Part shown: positions 8,212-17,560 of the stretch, piece by piece
Layout of the letters: each line of letters begins with the position of its first letter
How positions within the stretch are numbered: position 1 is the stretch's first letter
NCBI GenBank assembly: GCA_903859815.1
Contig: CAIOOA010000009.1
Coordinates: 1 to 36,274, forward strand
Length of the DNA stretch: 36,274 nt
Origin: an uncultured Methylococcaceae bacterium
GTDB lineage: Bacteria > Pseudomonadota > Gammaproteobacteria > Methylococcales > Methylococcaceae
Reading direction: 5' to 3'
The notes under the pieces: generated by a model
The model's input: only the letters and a program-made list of their open reading frames with translations
The model's database searches: none
What the model was told of the DNA's origin: nothing
Made by a program: the position numbers and the translations under genes

Positions 8212-9717
8212 ATGGCAAGCCTAGTGTATAGCACTAAAAGCTATAAAGACTATGGTCTTTTGATGGCATTTATCTTTTTTTCGGCAATAGTCGGCTTGGT
8301 AGCGGCTTTTGGTAATATAAAAGGCGATCTGATTATCGTAGGGATGGCATTTGGCTGTACTGTATTATTTCTTCCATTAAGATTTGTATATTGGGGGATG
8401 GCGATCATATGCTTCATGGTCATTGGGCAATTGGAATATTTTGCTGGAATAACTGCCATAAATTGGCTACCGACTGCTATTGGGTTTGGATTTTATTTTC
8501 GGATTCCTTTGGAATACCTCAAAAGCTTAAGAGATCGCAATTCACTTCCGCAACATTCACCTTCATTCGTTATTCCGGTCTATCTATTTCTTGCGATGTT
8601 TGTTGTTTCTAGTTTATATAACATGTCACCGGCAATGCAGATATTAGTAGGAAGCAAAACCTATTTACCATATTTTAGTTTTTTATTTATTTTTTTGATT
8701 AGTTATACTAAAGCAAAAGATTTACTAGATAGACTTTGGAAGAATTTTTACTGGATCGCTATCATACAAGTTCCATTATTGCTCTATCAATATTTTATTA
8801 TTGCCCCCATGCGGATGAGTGGCTTAGCCGATGATGCCATGAATGGCAGCTTTGGTGGAGACCCAATGAATGGAGGCCCTAGTGGCGCAATGGCTTATAC
8901 TATGGTCTTGATTTTTGCCTTATATTTGGCTATGTGGAAAAAAAAACAGACATCTACAGCGTCTCTGGTTTTAGTAAGTATCGTTGTGGCATTGGCTATC
9001 TTACTGGCGGAGGTAAAGGTCGTCATTGTATTTATTCCATTAATAATGTTTTTGGTCTATCGGAAAGAATCAATTAGGAATCCAGCTTTTTTTCTATTTA
9101 TCTTAATTCTGATGTTTGGGTTTGCAGCAGTAACATTGATAGCATATAGTTATGTTCATACTACCATAGGGAGATCCCATGATCTGGCAGGAATGTTTAA
9201 TGACGCATTTGGATATATTTTAGATCCTAAGTATAGTCAACAGCAAGGGAAGGTAGAACTAGGCAGATTAGAGTCAATAACATTTTGGTGGAATGAAAAT
9301 GATTTTGACGATATCGGCCATATCTTGATGGGATATGGCCCTGGTGCAAGCAATGGCTTAAGCACAGTTTATATTAGCGATTTATCGCGCCGTTACCCCC
9401 TAAACCTTAGTAGAACAGTGGCTTCTCAGACTTTATGGGATATGGGTCTGTTAGGGATTTTAAGCTATGTTGCAATATTACTAACGGGTGCTTGGCGAGC
9501 ATTTGCATTATTTAAAGTATTGCCAGAGACTTCCTTTACATCTACCATTTTAAATGTATCAGGCATAGGTTTATTATTAATGGTAATTATGGTACCTTAT
9601 AGTAATGAATTATCGTATGTACCTGCAATGCAATATATGTTAATGACGATGCTGGCATACATTGGGGTTATTGATATGCTTGTACGGAAAAATAAGAAGA
9701 AGGGTGCATTTACGTGA
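8212..9717 (+). CDS. Wzy/O-antigen-ligase-like polytopic membrane protein
   Basis: A 501-aa protein with about twelve hydrophobic segments and one large hydrophilic loop (about residues 315-400). The loop holds GRSHDLAGMFN, a Trp-rich ITFWWNE and MGYGPGAS, which is the layout of O-antigen polymerases and ligases of the Wzy_C type. AAAAGGT precedes the ATG. It is expected to polymerise the EPS repeat at the periplasmic face. These proteins diverge strongly, so the role is inferred from topology and position between epsI and wzx. The gene is AT-rich compared with epsD-G. Its stop overlaps the next start by 4 bp (GTGA), so the two are coupled. Confidence 0.75.
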   Translation: MASLVYSTKSYKDYGLLMAFIFFSAIVGLVAAFGNIKGDLIIVGMAFGCTVLFLPLRFVYWGMAIICFMVIGQLEYFAGITAINWLPTAIGFGFYFRIPLEYLKSLRDRNSLPQHSPSFVIPVYLFLAMFVVSSLYNMSPAMQILVGSKTYLPYFSFLFIFLISYTKAKDLLDRLWKNFYWIAIIQVPLLLYQYFIIAPMRMSGLADDAMNGSFGGDPMNGGPSGAMAYTMVLIFALYLAMWKKKQTSTASLVLVSIVVALAILLAEVKVVIVFIPLIMFLVYRKESIRNPAFFLFILILMFGFAAVTLIAYSYVHTTIGRSHDLAGMFNDAFGYILDPKYSQQQGKVELGRLESITFWWNENDFDDIGHILMGYGPGASNGLSTVYISDLSRRYPLNLSRTVASQTLWDMGLLGILSYVAILLTGAWRAFALFKVLPETSFTSTILNVSGIGLLLMVIMVPYSNELSYVPAMQYMLMTMLAYIGVIDMLVRKNKKKGAFT

Positions 9718-11246
9718 CAGACTCAAATCATTTTTCTTTCACCCGTGTGAAGCGTAGTTTAGGATATTTTGCCATTGGCAAATTAGGTTCTGGGCTTGTC
9801 GGGCTTGCACTGCTAGTTTTATTGGCTAGGGTATTATCACGCACCGATTATGGTACTTACGTCACCTATGTGGCTATATTCGAAATTGTGCTGCTGGTCA
9901 GTAATTTTGGTCTATTTCCCATCGCCCAACGCTTTGTGACTGATTGCAGGATCAAAGGCACTCAGCGGCAACTAGTCAAATTAATATTTTGGATATGCCT
10001 AGGCCGTCTCGTAACTCTAATGGTCGCTTGCGGAGGCTTATATCTTTTCTCAGGGATGTTGTTAGGTTTTATGGGGATACAAGAAGTAATAGCATCATTT
10101 CTCGTTTATTTGTTGGTGATGATTACTGAAGGTGTCTCACGCTATCTCGATATGATTTTTGAATCCCTTTTATTGCAAGGGTATGCTCAGGCAAGTATTT
10201 TTATTCGGAATACATCCAAACTGATTGCCTTTGCCTCCGTGGCTTGGTTCGGCGGCGGATTGACATTAGACAGCTTAGTCAGACTAGAAGCAATGACTAC
10301 CACGGGAGGAATGGCAATAGCGGTGCTGCTTATCATCATATATTTCTGGACGCACCGGGCACCTAAGCACGACCCAGTTACACCAAACAGATATGCGCCA
10401 TCGGACATGTTTAGATTTTCGCTTTTGTTGTATTTTGCACAAGTGATTTCGCAGATTTATGGCGGCGATGCAATCAAATTAATCGTGGCGCGTATCCTCG
10501 GTATCATAGAAACAGCCTCGTTTGGGTTTGCCTATTCCATCAGTATGATTTTGCAAAGATACTTGCCTACTTTTCTACTGTTAGGGATGGCTAGGCCGCT
10601 GTTCGTTGCTAAATTTGCAAAAGGCTCGGATTTTTCAGAAATCAATCGTATGGCCAACCTTATGTTTAAGCTCAATACTTTTTGCCTAGTGCCGGTGATT
10701 GCATTCTTTGTTCTGTATGGGTCACAGTTTTCTTCTCTAGTTTCGGGTGGAAAGTATCCGGAAGCAGGCGGCATGTTGGCTTCCCTTTGTATCTTGTTAA
10801 TCTTTCAAAGCTTGCACATTATATTGGGCCTAGTAGCGCTAGTAACAAAACTGGCTAATTCTACTCTTATGGGGACTATTGCAGGAGTTTTAGGTGTATT
10901 ATTAGGAATATACTCGGTTCCGCATTTTGGTGTCTACGGGCTAGTATTCGGCTTGATTTTAAGCGAACTACTATGGTGTGTCGTTGCATGGCTTATCCAG
11001 GCTCATTATGGATATGGATTACGATTAGACTGGCTGGCTGTTTTCAAATTGACATTTGTTTGCATTAGCGTCATTGCAATCCTAAATAATGCTCCTTTAC
11101 CTACTGCAAATGCTATTGATTTGATGGTTGCTTTTATATATGTTGTATTATCCTACCTAATATTGGCGTATCTGATAAAGCCGTTCAGAAATTATGAACG
11201 TTCAACAATAAATCGTTTTCTACCTAAACCTGTATTTTTATGGTGA
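9714..11246 (+). CDS. Wzx-type polysaccharide flippase (MOP/PST family)
   Basis: A 510-aa protein with twelve to fourteen hydrophobic segments and the characteristic start of the polysaccharide transporter family. SLGYFAIGKLGSGLVGLALL is followed by LARVLSRTDYGTYVTYVAI, with the L(x)R...(D/E)YG pattern seen in MOP flippases. It is expected to move the lipid-linked repeat unit across the inner membrane. The start is GTG at 9714, overlapping the preceding stop codon in GTGA. It is AT-rich like its neighbours. Without Wzx the upstream sugar transferase and the Wzy-like protein would not make a working Wzx/Wzy pathway, so the context fits. Confidence 0.88.
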   Translation: MTDSNHFSFTRVKRSLGYFAIGKLGSGLVGLALLVLLARVLSRTDYGTYVTYVAIFEIVLLVSNFGLFPIAQRFVTDCRIKGTQRQLVKLIFWICLGRLVTLMVACGGLYLFSGMLLGFMGIQEVIASFLVYLLVMITEGVSRYLDMIFESLLLQGYAQASIFIRNTSKLIAFASVAWFGGGLTLDSLVRLEAMTTTGGMAIAVLLIIIYFWTHRAPKHDPVTPNRYAPSDMFRFSLLLYFAQVISQIYGGDAIKLIVARILGIIETASFGFAYSISMILQRYLPTFLLLGMARPLFVAKFAKGSDFSEINRMANLMFKLNTFCLVPVIAFFVLYGSQFSSLVSGGKYPEAGGMLASLCILLIFQSLHIILGLVALVTKLANSTLMGTIAGVLGVLLGIYSVPHFGVYGLVFGLILSELLWCVVAWLIQAHYGYGLRLDWLAVFKLTFVCISVIAILNNAPLPTANAIDLMVAFIYVVLSYLILAYLIKPFRNYERSTINRFLPKPVFLW

Positions 11247-11265
11247 TCTCGAACACTTTGGTTGC

Positions 11266-11301
11266 ATCGTCATTCATGGAAAAAAACCATTTGGTGATGA
11301 T
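11266..11301. other. Imperfect hairpin between wzx and the pyruvyl-transferase gene
   Basis: ATGG (11276-11279) and CCAT (11287-11290) enclose an A-rich loop. The arms continue with ATCGTCA (11266-11272) against TGATGAT (11295-11301), including one G-T pair. There is no T tract on either strand, so it is not an obvious terminator. It could stabilise or attenuate the transcript. Confidence 0.25.
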
Positions 11302-11344
11302 CGCATTATAGCGTAATAGTAAAACAATCATAGGTTATAATCAC

Positions 11345-12598
11345 ATGTATCGCTTTTATCTTGCTGGACAGAATAATTTTGGCAACCGGGGTTGTGAGGC
11401 ATTGGTAAGATCAACTGTTTCCTTACTGGAATCTTGTTTTGATCCATTAGAAGTGCTTACACCCACACTTGACCGTCACTTGGATGGAAGGCAATGGCCT
11501 CAATCTAGCAGCCATGGTGTAAAATTCATTCCAGAGGAAGCAACATCCCAATTGAATTGGTTGTTTTGGTGGAATAGGTTCGCAACCAGAGTCCCATGGG
11601 TTAAGCACAACATCAAACCACCCTACCAAATCAGTCAGGAAGTTAAATCGGCCATTGCCTCTTGCGATGCCGTCATTATGACGGGTGGGGATATAATATC
11701 CTTGGACTATAGCTTGTCATCCATATTTAGATATAGCCTCCTAATAGATCAAGCCACTGAGATGCAAATCCCCGCCATTCTTTGGGCCGGATCTGTAGGG
11801 CCGTTTACTAAGGATCCTTTCGTCGAAAAATATATGCTGGGGCATTTGCGGCGCTATTCGGCGATAACAGTTCGGGAAACTGAAACTCTTGCCTATTTGC
11901 AAGGTTTAGGCATTGAAAATGTCACCTTAGTCACCGACCCTGCATTCGTATTAACCCCTGAACAATTTGACATATCGGGCATCTTGCCCACTGTACAAGG
12001 CTCTGGAATCCTAGGCTTAAACGTCAGTCCCTTGATCGCCAAGTTTCGAAAATCCGCCGAGGATGCCAAGCAACTTGAACAAGAAGTGGTTTATTTCATA
12101 CAAGATGTTCTAACAAAAACTTCACTGTCGGTATTACTTATACCCCATGTTGATCCATTGGATGGCTCAGCAAATAACAGCGATAGCGCCTACATGGCGA
12201 AAATATTCAAGCAATTCGGCAATCATCAAGAGGATAGGCTTAAATTGGCACACCCTACCTTAAACGCCACCCAAATCAAATATCTTTTAAGCCAGTGCCG
12301 TTATTTCATTGGGGCGCGCACCCACGCAACCATTGGCGCACTGTCCACTGGGGTGCCAACCATCTCGATTGCCTACAGCGTCAAAGCCAAAGGCATTAAT
12401 AACGACCTTTTTGGGCATACTCGTTACGTATTGGAAACCCCCAGCTTATCTCGAAAATCGCTGTGGGAGTCTTTGGAAACCTTGCAAAACGAAGAGGCGG
12501 ATATTAAGAGCCTCTTGGCAGAGCGTATTCCATTGTGGAGAGAACGTGCCAAAGGCTCTGTTGAGGTTTTACAGAAGATGTTGAAAGCTAAATTGTAA
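11345..12598 (+). CDS. Polysaccharide pyruvyl transferase family protein
   Basis: A 417-aa cytoplasmic protein of the PS_pyruv_trans family, which puts ketal-linked pyruvate on sugars of surface polysaccharides. The N-terminus FYLAGQNNFGNRGCEALVRS matches the family's opening G-x-x-N-x-G-(D/N)-(E/R) pattern. The middle has AVIMTGGDIISLDY. The C-terminal part has the GT-B-like CRYFIGARTHATIGALSTGVPTISIAYSVKAKG, split here only by function: RTHATI probably binds the donor phosphoenolpyruvate. It lies 98 bp after wzx, so it could be in the same operon or start from its own weak promoter. Some family members act in other pathways, so pyruvylation of this EPS is likely but not certain. Confidence 0.82.
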   Translation: MYRFYLAGQNNFGNRGCEALVRSTVSLLESCFDPLEVLTPTLDRHLDGRQWPQSSSHGVKFIPEEATSQLNWLFWWNRFATRVPWVKHNIKPPYQISQEVKSAIASCDAVIMTGGDIISLDYSLSSIFRYSLLIDQATEMQIPAILWAGSVGPFTKDPFVEKYMLGHLRRYSAITVRETETLAYLQGLGIENVTLVTDPAFVLTPEQFDISGILPTVQGSGILGLNVSPLIAKFRKSAEDAKQLEQEVVYFIQDVLTKTSLSVLLIPHVDPLDGSANNSDSAYMAKIFKQFGNHQEDRLKLAHPTLNATQIKYLLSQCRYFIGARTHATIGALSTGVPTISIAYSVKAKGINNDLFGHTRYVLETPSLSRKSLWESLETLQNEEADIKSLLAERIPLWRERAKGSVEVLQKMLKAKL

Positions 12599-12690
12599 TA
12601 GGGCTTCCACGGCTCTTCCGATAAGATAAGCTCGGATGTGGAAAGGTTTCAAATAACAGGTCATCCCATCCCCAAAAATACGAATGACAG

Positions 12691-12722
12691 AAAAACGCCG
12701 GATGTTACTGAAACATCCGGCG
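12691..12722 (-). terminator. Rho-independent terminator of the beta-helix gene
   Basis: A perfect 11-bp stem, CGCCGGATGTT (12696-12706) and AACATCCGGCG (12712-12722), has a 5-nt loop. Read on the minus strand it is followed by a run of five T. It ends the gene at 12777-14282. On the plus strand no T run follows. Confidence 0.88.
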
Positions 12723-12776
12723 CGACAATCTCGATGACCCATGTGTTATTTTTTTTGACCTTTTATACTCTCGTCA

Positions 12777-14282
12777 TTACGGTGCTGTTTGTGTCACTGA
12801 TGCTTGAACTGCTAAATAACTGAACGGAGGGTTAGCCGGGTATGCTCCCGTGTTCGTCGTTTTTCCTTGTTCGCTGGTTACCAGGTAACTGTCAGTGACT
12901 GAATAAATCGTCGCGCCCTTGCTTAATGCGGGAGAAAGAGAGGGATCGATAGCGAAATCATTCTTGGTAATCGCACCTTGGGTCAAAGTTAGGTAAGGCT
13001 TAATCGCCATGACAAACTTTGGATCGGCGCTGATGACATCGTTAGCGCCTTTAGCCTCGGCAGAAGCAGGTGCCACTGACCACAGGTTATTACTGAAGTT
13101 TATTTTTTCCGTTTGGCCAATTTGTAACGGTGATGTATATTTACCCGTTATAAATGCTGACTTTATATAACTGACTTCACCCCCGTCATTCCTAAAAATG
13201 GTGTTATTTTTAATGATAGCTGCTTGGTTAAGCGGGCCGGTCATTAGCCTTCCGTTGATGATTGTGTTGTTTGCAATCAACGCATTTTTCAAGCCAGTAC
13301 CCGGATTGATTGTCCATGAATATGCATTAATGTCGGCGTTATGAAACATATTGTTGATAATGACCAATTTCTCAGAATTTCGATTTAAAGGAGCCTCTTC
13401 GGCAAGCGTCAGTCCTTCGGAGCGCTTTTTAACATAATTGTTTGGCGTATTGTAAGCTAGGTTGTTCCTGAAAATCAGATTGTATGACGCGGTAATATAG
13501 AAGTTTCTTGCCCAGTTGTCATAAGATGTGTTGCCTTCCACTATAGTACCGTCGGATTGGAAGGTCTGTAAGCCTTCACCCCATACATCGTGTATGGTGT
13601 TATTACGGAGTACCATTCCTTTTACGGTAGCACTCGTATTGTAACTCAAATACGAACCAATGCCGCAAGCCCAATCAGTTCTGAGACCGTTGACATTCTC
13701 CAACGCAGCATGTGAAACTTCGGAATTTTCGACAGTGTTAAAATCCCCTGTTATTAGGATTCCTCTGTTCATTAGATGATGTACCTTCATACTGGACACT
13801 TTATTGTTATTACCCTTCACCCAAATACCATCATTCCCATTCATAAACTCCATCCCGGACAAGTTGATATAATTCCCTACCAAAGTAATAAAAGGATAAT
13901 AGCGCGGTATGCCCAATCCAGTCCCGTCCAACACCGGTTTTGCACCCTCTGCGGCCGTAATGGTGATGGGTGCAGTCGCAGTTCCACTGTTCACCATCCA
14001 TACGCCAAACTGCTTGTAAGTCCCGCTCAGCAGCTTAAGGGTATCGCACGGCAGCAGCTTTTTCCCTGCTTGATGGATGGACAGAAGAGGCTTATCGATA
14101 GTGCCGGGGTTGGTGTCGAGTCCGTTAGGGGCCACATAGAGGGTTTTGCAAGCTGCCTGCGCCATTTGCGGTGCGGCGCAGAGCGATGCGATAGCGGCAA
14201 AGAGAATGCCTGCAACCGGCAGATGACCCTTTTTGCCATTATTGAGGATATGACTGGTTTTTTTTGAATTATTGTTCAACAT
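12777..14282 (-). CDS. Exported right-handed parallel beta-helix protein
   Basis: A 501-aa protein with a Sec signal peptide (VAGILFAAIASLCAAPQMAQA|ACKTL). The mature start LYVAPNGLDTNPGTIDKPLLSIHQA is typical of extracellular beta-helix proteins with a DUF1565-like start. About residues 110-400 carry degenerate PbH1 repeats with N-N steps (GNYINLSGMEFMNGNDGIWVKG...NNNKVSSMKVH). This fold occurs in polysaccharide lyases, epimerases and hydrolases, but no catalytic set can be named from sequence alone. The ATG is preceded by GGTAGGG. A sigma-54-type promoter lies about 120 bp upstream and a strong terminator downstream, so it is a single-gene unit reading against the EPS genes. It probably binds, trims or modifies the polymer. 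Confidence 0.85.
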   Translation of the reverse strand: MLNNNSKKTSHILNNGKKGHLPVAGILFAAIASLCAAPQMAQAACKTLYVAPNGLDTNPGTIDKPLLSIHQAGKKLLPCDTLKLLSGTYKQFGVWMVNSGTATAPITITAAEGAKPVLDGTGLGIPRYYPFITLVGNYINLSGMEFMNGNDGIWVKGNNNKVSSMKVHHLMNRGILITGDFNTVENSEVSHAALENVNGLRTDWACGIGSYLSYNTSATVKGMVLRNNTIHDVWGEGLQTFQSDGTIVEGNTSYDNWARNFYITASYNLIFRNNLAYNTPNNYVKKRSEGLTLAEEAPLNRNSEKLVIINNMFHNADINAYSWTINPGTGLKNALIANNTIINGRLMTGPLNQAAIIKNNTIFRNDGGEVSYIKSAFITGKYTSPLQIGQTEKINFSNNLWSVAPASAEAKGANDVISADPKFVMAIKPYLTLTQGAITKNDFAIDPSLSPALSKGATIYSVTDSYLVTSEQGKTTNTGAYPANPPFSYLAVQASVTQTAP

Positions 14283-14401
14283 ATAGCTACCCTACCTTTG
14301 ACTTGCGGCAATTAAAATGAAAATATTGGAAGTTATCCGCTCATTGCCAATCTATCCACTGTGGGCTTGTAAGCGGACCACTTAGACTTAGCCTTACTTA
14401 C

Positions 14402-14416
14402 GCAAATCATGTGCCA
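14402..14416 (-). promoter_or_regulatory. Sigma-54 (-24/-12) promoter of the beta-helix gene
   Basis: On the minus strand the site reads TGGCACATGATTTGC, a complete match to TGGCAC-N5-TTGC, with exactly 10 nt between the GG and GC. Transcription would start near 14390, leaving a leader of about 108 nt before the ATG at 14282. It implies RpoN and an enhancer-binding activator. Confidence 0.75.
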
Positions 14417-14941
14417 TCTGGTGTAAAACTAATTCACAAATTCACTTTGCCGTAAGGTGCAATCTTTACTCTATCTTATTCTTTATTTATCATAATCTTA
14501 TAAATATTCAAATGAGGTAGTTAGCGCATCTCCAGCATATGCCATATCCTTTCGGCAAACTTGCTTGCCAACGGTTAATTAATTTATGATGGTCATCTAA
14601 TGATGACTTTATGAAGCTTATGTGGCTATGAACTCTTAAAACATCCAAAGTAGCGACAATGATTTTATTCATAATAATCAATATTTTAACGTTTTACGGT
14701 TAATCCCACAGAGTGGCATCGTTGCCCATTCCCGACATCTTGGCTCATCTGCCCGCTGGATGGGCCAACCGCTAACGAATTTTCATTTAGCCAACCCATC
14801 TGTTAACGACCTGCGAAGTTCGTCAGCGTGTAACTGATCTGGCTGCACAAGCAGCCAATGACAGTAAACCCAAGCATGTCGTGGATGTTTTCATGCCTTC
14901 CAGCCTTATTGCATAACACATTATCAATTTACAAAGACATC
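14417..14941. other. Divergent AT-rich intergenic region
   Basis: No gene is supported here. The middle (about 14460-14700) is strongly AT-rich and could hold activator sites for the sigma-54 promoter, but I recognise no specific operator. Near the right end a perfect hairpin, GGCTGC (14841-14846) and GCAGCC (14851-14856), lies about 85 bp before the glycosidase start. It has no T tract. Confidence 0.4.
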
Positions 14942-17281
14942 ATGAAACTAGCCCGTATGCACACAGCCACATTGACGTTAACAATCGCGCTTTTCACCGC
15001 CACCGCCTGCACAGGGGAGGGGTTCATGAAAATGGGCCATCAGTTTGGCTCCACTGCTAACGCCGAGTGGCGGCCAGTGGATATGTCGGATGTCCAAGTC
15101 AAGAAGGGCAGCGCTCTCGACCTCTCCCCCTCCTTTGAGTCTGGCCCGGCGGGAAAGCACGGTAGGTTAATTGTTTCGAAGAGCGGCCACCTAGCCTTTG
15201 CGGACTCCCCGGACACGCCACGACGGCTCCTCGGCTTCAATGGGCTATTTATTACGATGCAGTTACTGGAAAAGCAGGCACAGGGGAACCCGGACCCAGA
15301 TTTCATGAAGCGGAGCATCGAAAAATTAGCGGAACTGACCAAAAGACAAGGTTACGATATCATCAGGCCGCTCGTGACCGATGGCTACCTCATGCAGGGC
15401 TCCTCGACCGATGGTGAGTTCAACCCTGTCAAGCTGGACAACATCGACCGCCTCATTGCGGAGATGAAGAAGAACGGCATCTATACCTACCTGACCATCG
15501 CGGCTTATAGAGTGGGGCTTACGGATGGAAAAAAGGCCTGGGAGGGGCGTAATGAAGAAAAGATCAAGATGTATCTCGGCGACCCTGAGACGAGGGGTCG
15601 CTGGAAGCTCATGGCCGAAAAGCAGCTCTCCCATGTCAACCCCTACACCGGAATCGCTTGGAAGGACGATCCAGCCATAGCCGTTATTGAGTTCTATAAT
15701 GAGCAGGAGATGGGAAAACTTCCTGAAAAACTCGTAAAGTTGTCACAGGATATTTATGGGCAATTGAATGCCAAATGGCGCGGCTGGCTTCTGGGTAAGT
15801 ACAAGACCGCCGAGGCTGTCGCATCGGCTTGGGGCGAGCAGGGGGTCTCCACCCCCGGAGCCTTCGAGAAACTGGAAATACCCAAAGACGCCAACAAATC
15901 GGGGCTCAAGGCAATCGATTTTGGCCTTTTTTTCAACGACCTTGCGCGCGCCGAGATGTCTTGGTGCGAAGGCATCGTGAGAGGCATTGGTTACAAAGGA
16001 CTGATCTCTCAATTCAACCGGTCCAACCAGATATTCGACAGCGCCGTCAGATGGGAAACTTCGGAACTTATCTCCGCAAATGCTTATTATACTGGTGGTT
16101 CTCCCGAAGGACTCCGCCCTGGTGCGCGACACGATCAGCGAAGCTCGATTGAAAGGTCAGCCAATTACTGGAGAGACGTTGTCAACGCGACACGATTCTC
16201 CGACAGACCATTGATGGTGACGGAATACAACCATACTTTCTGGAACCAATACCAACATGAAGGAGGCCTCGTTTTCGGCGCTTACTCGGCACTGCAAGGC
16301 TTCGGAGCAATCATGATCCACGAAGACCCCGTGGCAATAAGCGTTTATGATTTAACCGAATCGCACGAAGACTGGATCGCAAGGAATCCAATCGCGCGCG
16401 CCAACGAATTCATCGCTGCCCACCTTTTCAAAAGAGGGGATGTGAGCGAGGCACCCCACCAAGTTGAGTTGCAAATCCCCTCTCAATATCTGAATGTAAA
16501 GGGCAATAAGACGGTCAGCTCGGAGCAAAGCAAGGTCGCCCTCATGACCGGCTTCAGCATAGCCTTCCCTGACTTGCAAAGACCCAGCACTCTTACATCC
16601 AAGCCCCGACCGGCTGACATCGCCATTCTTCCCGACAATGGTATGGAACTCAAGGATCTCAAGGCGGGGGATTGGTCGTCCATCGTTCAGTCCATCAAAG
16701 GCCCTAGCTTCTCTCTCCAGCGCTTCGCTTCGGACATGAAGGCCAAAGGCATTCTCCCCGCCTCGAACCTAAGCGACCCGGATGCTGGGGTCTTCCAGAG
16801 CGAAACGGGCGAGATCACCCTGCGGGCTAAAGAGAGGCTCATCAAGGTTGTCACTCCTAAGACCGAAGGCATTTCGCTGGAGGCAAACAAAGCGGAAACA
16901 CTCTCCAGCCTGAAGGTGGAGGGTTCAAGCGTTCCTGCCTCCGTCACTGCAATTGCAATCGACGGAGAGCCGCTAGCATCCTCCACGCGCATGGTTCTGG
17001 TCTACTCCACCGAAATGGCCTTTTCCGGCATGGAGCTTTCGACGGACCGCGTCACCATGATAGATCCGGGGAAAATGCCAGTGCTGATGCGCACAGGCAA
17101 ACTCAAGGCCACGATTAAGAGCAAAACGCCTTCGAAGATGGCCCTTTACGCGCTCAAAATTGACGGCACTCGCATGGAAAAACTGCCCGTCTCCGCCGAG
17201 GGCTCAATGCTACGGCTCGTCATTGACAGTGCAACCCTTAAAGACGGAGCCACCCCTTTTTTCGAGTTGGTCGCCGAATAG
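14942..17281 (+). CDS. Exported cellulase-fold glycoside hydrolase, probable lipoprotein
   Basis: A 779-aa protein. The N-terminus MKLARMHTATLTLTIALFTA followed by TACTG looks like a lipoprotein signal with a weak lipobox (Cys23). Residues about 95-500 resemble (beta/alpha)8 hydrolases of the GH5/GH42-like clan. A probable acid/base is Glu254 in VIEFYNEQEMG and a probable nucleophile is Glu428 in LMVTEYNHTFW. LLGKYKTAEAVASAWG is a segment often seen in this clan. The C-terminal 250 residues are probably beta-sandwich. ATG 14942 is chosen over 14858 because it places the signal sequence at the start. Codon use differs from neighbours (more CTC and AAG, fewer TTG), suggesting transfer. It may trim or release EPS. 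The exact GH family is not determined. Confidence 0.8.
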   Translation: MKLARMHTATLTLTIALFTATACTGEGFMKMGHQFGSTANAEWRPVDMSDVQVKKGSALDLSPSFESGPAGKHGRLIVSKSGHLAFADSPDTPRRLLGFNGLFITMQLLEKQAQGNPDPDFMKRSIEKLAELTKRQGYDIIRPLVTDGYLMQGSSTDGEFNPVKLDNIDRLIAEMKKNGIYTYLTIAAYRVGLTDGKKAWEGRNEEKIKMYLGDPETRGRWKLMAEKQLSHVNPYTGIAWKDDPAIAVIEFYNEQEMGKLPEKLVKLSQDIYGQLNAKWRGWLLGKYKTAEAVASAWGEQGVSTPGAFEKLEIPKDANKSGLKAIDFGLFFNDLARAEMSWCEGIVRGIGYKGLISQFNRSNQIFDSAVRWETSELISANAYYTGGSPEGLRPGARHDQRSSIERSANYWRDVVNATRFSDRPLMVTEYNHTFWNQYQHEGGLVFGAYSALQGFGAIMIHEDPVAISVYDLTESHEDWIARNPIARANEFIAAHLFKRGDVSEAPHQVELQIPSQYLNVKGNKTVSSEQSKVALMTGFSIAFPDLQRPSTLTSKPRPADIAILPDNGMELKDLKAGDWSSIVQSIKGPSFSLQRFASDMKAKGILPASNLSDPDAGVFQSETGEITLRAKERLIKVVTPKTEGISLEANKAETLSSLKVEGSSVPASVTAIAIDGEPLASSTRMVLVYSTEMAFSGMELSTDRVTMIDPGKMPVLMRTGKLKATIKSKTPSKMALYALKIDGTRMEKLPVSAEGSMLRLVIDSATLKDGATPFFELVAE

Positions 17282-17394
17282 CAAGCTGAAAATATTACCT
17301 ACTTCGTTGGCAAAGCTCGGTTAGCAGACAATAGTTTATTGCCACACTAACAGATAAGACCCTTCGTTGCGAACGCTTTGAACGGCAAAATACA

Positions 17395-17403
17395 TGTTAT
17401 AAT
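17395..17403 (+). promoter_or_regulatory. Extended -10 promoter for the oxidoreductase-glycosyltransferase genes
   Basis: TGTTATAAT is a perfect extended -10 element (TGnTATAAT; TATAAT at 17398-17403). No good -35 is seen at the right distance. Transcription would start near 17410 and run into the gene at 17561 with a leader of about 150 nt. The rest of 17282-17560 shows no gene. Confidence 0.5.
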
Positions 17404-17560
17404 GAGTTAAGTTCTGCCCAACACATTAAGAGCAGTGCCGGGATATCGAAATTCGACTGGATTTCGATCAATAAACACACCCCTCCACCGTACTTCACTT
17501 GGGTTGCCTGCTAAATGTTGTGTCTGCTCGTTTTTTTTAACATTTTATGAAGAGTATGGA

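Noticed and set aside
12638-12823. Small plus-strand open frame of 61 codons with a hydrophobic end
   Set aside because: It runs through the minus-strand terminator hairpin and overlaps the end of the beta-helix gene; no ribosome binding site is seen.
14858-14941. Upstream extension of the glycosidase
   Set aside because: It would put 28 residues before the signal peptide; ATG 14942 gives a normal lipoprotein-like N-terminus.
17435-17560. Upstream extension of the Gfo/Idh oxidoreductase
   Set aside because: The 42 extra residues precede the conserved Rossmann start and include no plausible domain.
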